7,112 nucleotides of DNA, taken from NCBI GenBank assembly GCA_023135025.1, contig JAGLTY010000108.1, positions 1 to 7,112 on the forward strand, read 5' to 3'. Positions 6,048 through 7,112 of the stretch are shown here, in pieces. A model generated the notes under the pieces. The model saw only the letters and a program-made list of their open reading frames with translations, searched no databases and was not told the DNA's origin. Every line of letters starts with the position of its first letter. The first letter of the stretch is position 1. The position numbers and the translations under genes are program-made. The stretch is from Bacteroidales bacterium. GTDB lineage: Bacteria > Bacteroidota > Bacteroidia > Bacteroidales > GCA-2748055.

Positions 6048-6683
6048 ATGGCAGATATAGATCGACACGTAGCAGGTGTGCTGTTGCAAAGTAAAGCAAT
6101 AATCCTTGAACCCGCAAAACCCTTCAGGTGGGCTTCGGGCTGGCAATCCCCCATCTATTGCGATAATCGTGTCACCCTCTCCTACCCGGAGATCAGGAAC
6201 TTTATTAAAGAGGCATTCCGGACAATCATATTGAACCATTTTGACGCACCCGATCTTATCGCCGGAGTGGCTACCGGAGCCATAGCCCAGGGTGTGCTGG
6301 TGGCGGATATCATGAACTTACCCTTTGTTTATGTGAGGCCATCTGCCAAGGAGCACGGCCGTCAGAACCTAATCGAGGGGCGCCTTCAGCCCGGACAGAA
6401 GGTGGTGGTGGTAGAGGACCTGATCAGTACCGGTGGGAGTTCATTGAAAGCGGTGGAGGCCCTGAGGCAAGCCGGAGCAACCGTGCTTGGAATGGCAGCC
6501 ATCTTCTCTTACGGATTTGAGGTGGCAACCGACAATTTCAGAGAGGCGGATGTGGAGCTGCATACCCTCACCAATTATCATATTCTGATAGAGACGGCCC
6601 TGGCTACGGGCGATATTCAACAGGATCAGGTAGAGATGTTGCAACAGTGGAGAGAAGATCCGGCCGGGTGGCAGGGTAAATAA
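6048..6683 (+). CDS. pyrE: Orotate phosphoribosyltransferase
   Basis: This 211-residue cytoplasmic enzyme makes orotidine 5'-phosphate from orotate and PRPP in UMP synthesis. Residues 28-43 carry the family segment WASGWQSPIYCDNR, residues 72-79 GVATGAIA, and residues 97-104 the mobile catalytic loop RPSAKEHG with K101 and H103. The PRPP-binding motif VVVVEDLISTGGSS covers 119-132 with the E123/D124 acidic pair. The length and the start (helix ending in LLQSKAIIL, then the substrate segment) fit bacterial PyrE, which supports ATG 6048. Relative to E. coli PyrE, the lysine after the loop arginine is P98; many PyrE proteins with the RPxxKxHG loop share this, so it does not suggest loss of activity. 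It is divergent from the NUDIX gene with 7 bp between starts and is followed 14 bp later by the SRPBCC gene, probably one transcript. No attenuator or PyrR site is visible in so short a leader. Confidence 0.97.
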   Translation: MADIDRHVAGVLLQSKAIILEPAKPFRWASGWQSPIYCDNRVTLSYPEIRNFIKEAFRTIILNHFDAPDLIAGVATGAIAQGVLVADIMNLPFVYVRPSAKEHGRQNLIEGRLQPGQKVVVVEDLISTGGSSLKAVEALRQAGATVLGMAAIFSYGFEVATDNFREADVELHTLTNYHILIETALATGDIQQDQVEMLQQWREDPAGWQGK

Positions 6684-6697
6684 GAAAAATGTGTAAA

Positions 6698-7108
6698 ATG
6701 AAGATTGAGAGTAGAATAGGAAAATCAGTCAGCAGCGATCAGCAGATCTATGACTTTATCAGCAATTTTCACAATTTCAAAGAGCTGCTTCCGGCAGATA
6801 AAGTGTCGGGGTGGGAATCATCGGAAGAGAAGTGTAGCTTTCAGGTGGACCCGTTGGGACGCACCGGGCTGATGATCGTTAAAAAGGAGCCCCACTCACT
6901 GGTTAAGATGAGCTCCGATCCGGAATTTTCCAGTTACCAGTTCACCATCTGGATCCAGCTAAAAAAGGTGGCATCGGATGATACCAGAATAAAGATCACC
7001 ATCGAACCCCTGGTCAATAAGATGCTGATGCCCATGGTTAAGGGCCCGCTGAAAAAACTTGCAAATGGATTAATTGACAAAATGGAATCTTACGATTTTG
7101 CCGGTTAA
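6698..7108 (+). CDS. SRPBCC (START-like / polyketide cyclase fold) family protein
   Basis: This is a small 136-residue cytoplasmic protein with the helix-grip pattern of the SRPBCC superfamily. It begins MKIESRIGK, then the first helix IYDFISNFHNFKELLPADKV (19-38). Strands follow: EKCSFQVDPLGRTGLMIVK, the segment HSLVKMSSD, FTIWIQLKKV, and TRIKITIEPLVN. It closes with a long C-terminal helix (about residues 110-132) that would cover the hydrophobic cavity. No catalytic residues can be named; superfamily members bind lipids or other small hydrophobic ligands. Small proteins of this type often sit beside pyrE in Bacteroidota, as I recall. An ATG at 6689 would add three residues (MCK); ATG 6698 is preferred because relatives begin right at the first strand, but the difference is minor. 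The gene is complete and its TAA stop leaves four bases before the window ends. It is likely read from the pyrE promoter. Confidence 0.87.
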   Translation: MKIESRIGKSVSSDQQIYDFISNFHNFKELLPADKVSGWESSEEKCSFQVDPLGRTGLMIVKKEPHSLVKMSSDPEFSSYQFTIWIQLKKVASDDTRIKITIEPLVNKMLMPMVKGPLKKLANGLIDKMESYDFAG

Positions 7109-7112
7109 GGGT

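Noticed and set aside
6041..6154. Thirty-eight-residue extension of the NUDIX protein from ATG 6152-6154
   Set aside because: It is wholly antisense to the pyrE 5' coding region and not NUDIX-like. MYKVFFNDR at 6040 is the typical start.

Overview
The window looks like a chromosomal, mostly housekeeping segment of a Bacteroidota genome, probably a Bacteroidales-like or Marinilabiliales-like lineage. Four things point there. There is a remnant of a type IX secretion (Por) C-terminal sorting domain. Several copies of the Bacteroidota -7 promoter motif TAnnTTTG lie just upstream of start codons. No clear Shine-Dalgarno sequence precedes the genes. A NUDIX / pyrE / small SRPBCC gene cluster is typical of this phylum. 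The lineage is inferred from these traits, not from a database search.

Left end (1-384): no intact gene. A short open plus-strand frame (3-74) may be the tail of a gene cut by the window edge. Facing it is a decayed minus-strand T9SS type A sorting domain (71-325) with an in-frame stop and no passenger protein.

Middle-left (385-3496): a divergent pair separated by 130 bp. On the minus strand is a LytTR-type response regulator (385-1140). On the plus strand is a 741-residue transporter of the SLC12 cation-chloride cotransporter type, with 12 predicted membrane segments and a 310-residue cytoplasmic tail. The shared intergenic region suggests, but does not prove, that the regulator acts on the transporter.

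Middle-right (3522-5425): coaD (phosphopantetheine adenylyltransferase, coenzyme A synthesis) overlaps by one base (TGATG) an exported TlpA-like thioredoxin-fold protein. The first active-site cysteine of that protein is replaced by histidine (HYGC instead of CxxC).

Right end (5426-7108): a NUDIX hydrolase on the minus strand converges on the TlpA-like gene, and the two TGA stops abut in the palindrome TGATCA. The NUDIX gene diverges from pyrE (orotate phosphoribosyltransferase, UMP synthesis) with only 7 bp between the start codons. A perfect TAnnTTTG element facing pyrE lies across the NUDIX start codon. A SRPBCC (START-fold) protein follows pyrE, probably in the same transcript.

I see no tRNA, rRNA, CRISPR array, insertion sequence or phage gene, and no convincing new multi-gene system. 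The points most worth checking are the His-for-Cys thioredoxin-fold protein, the apparent ion-site pattern of the SLC12 homologue, the T9SS relic, and the very tight pyrE/NUDIX start arrangement.
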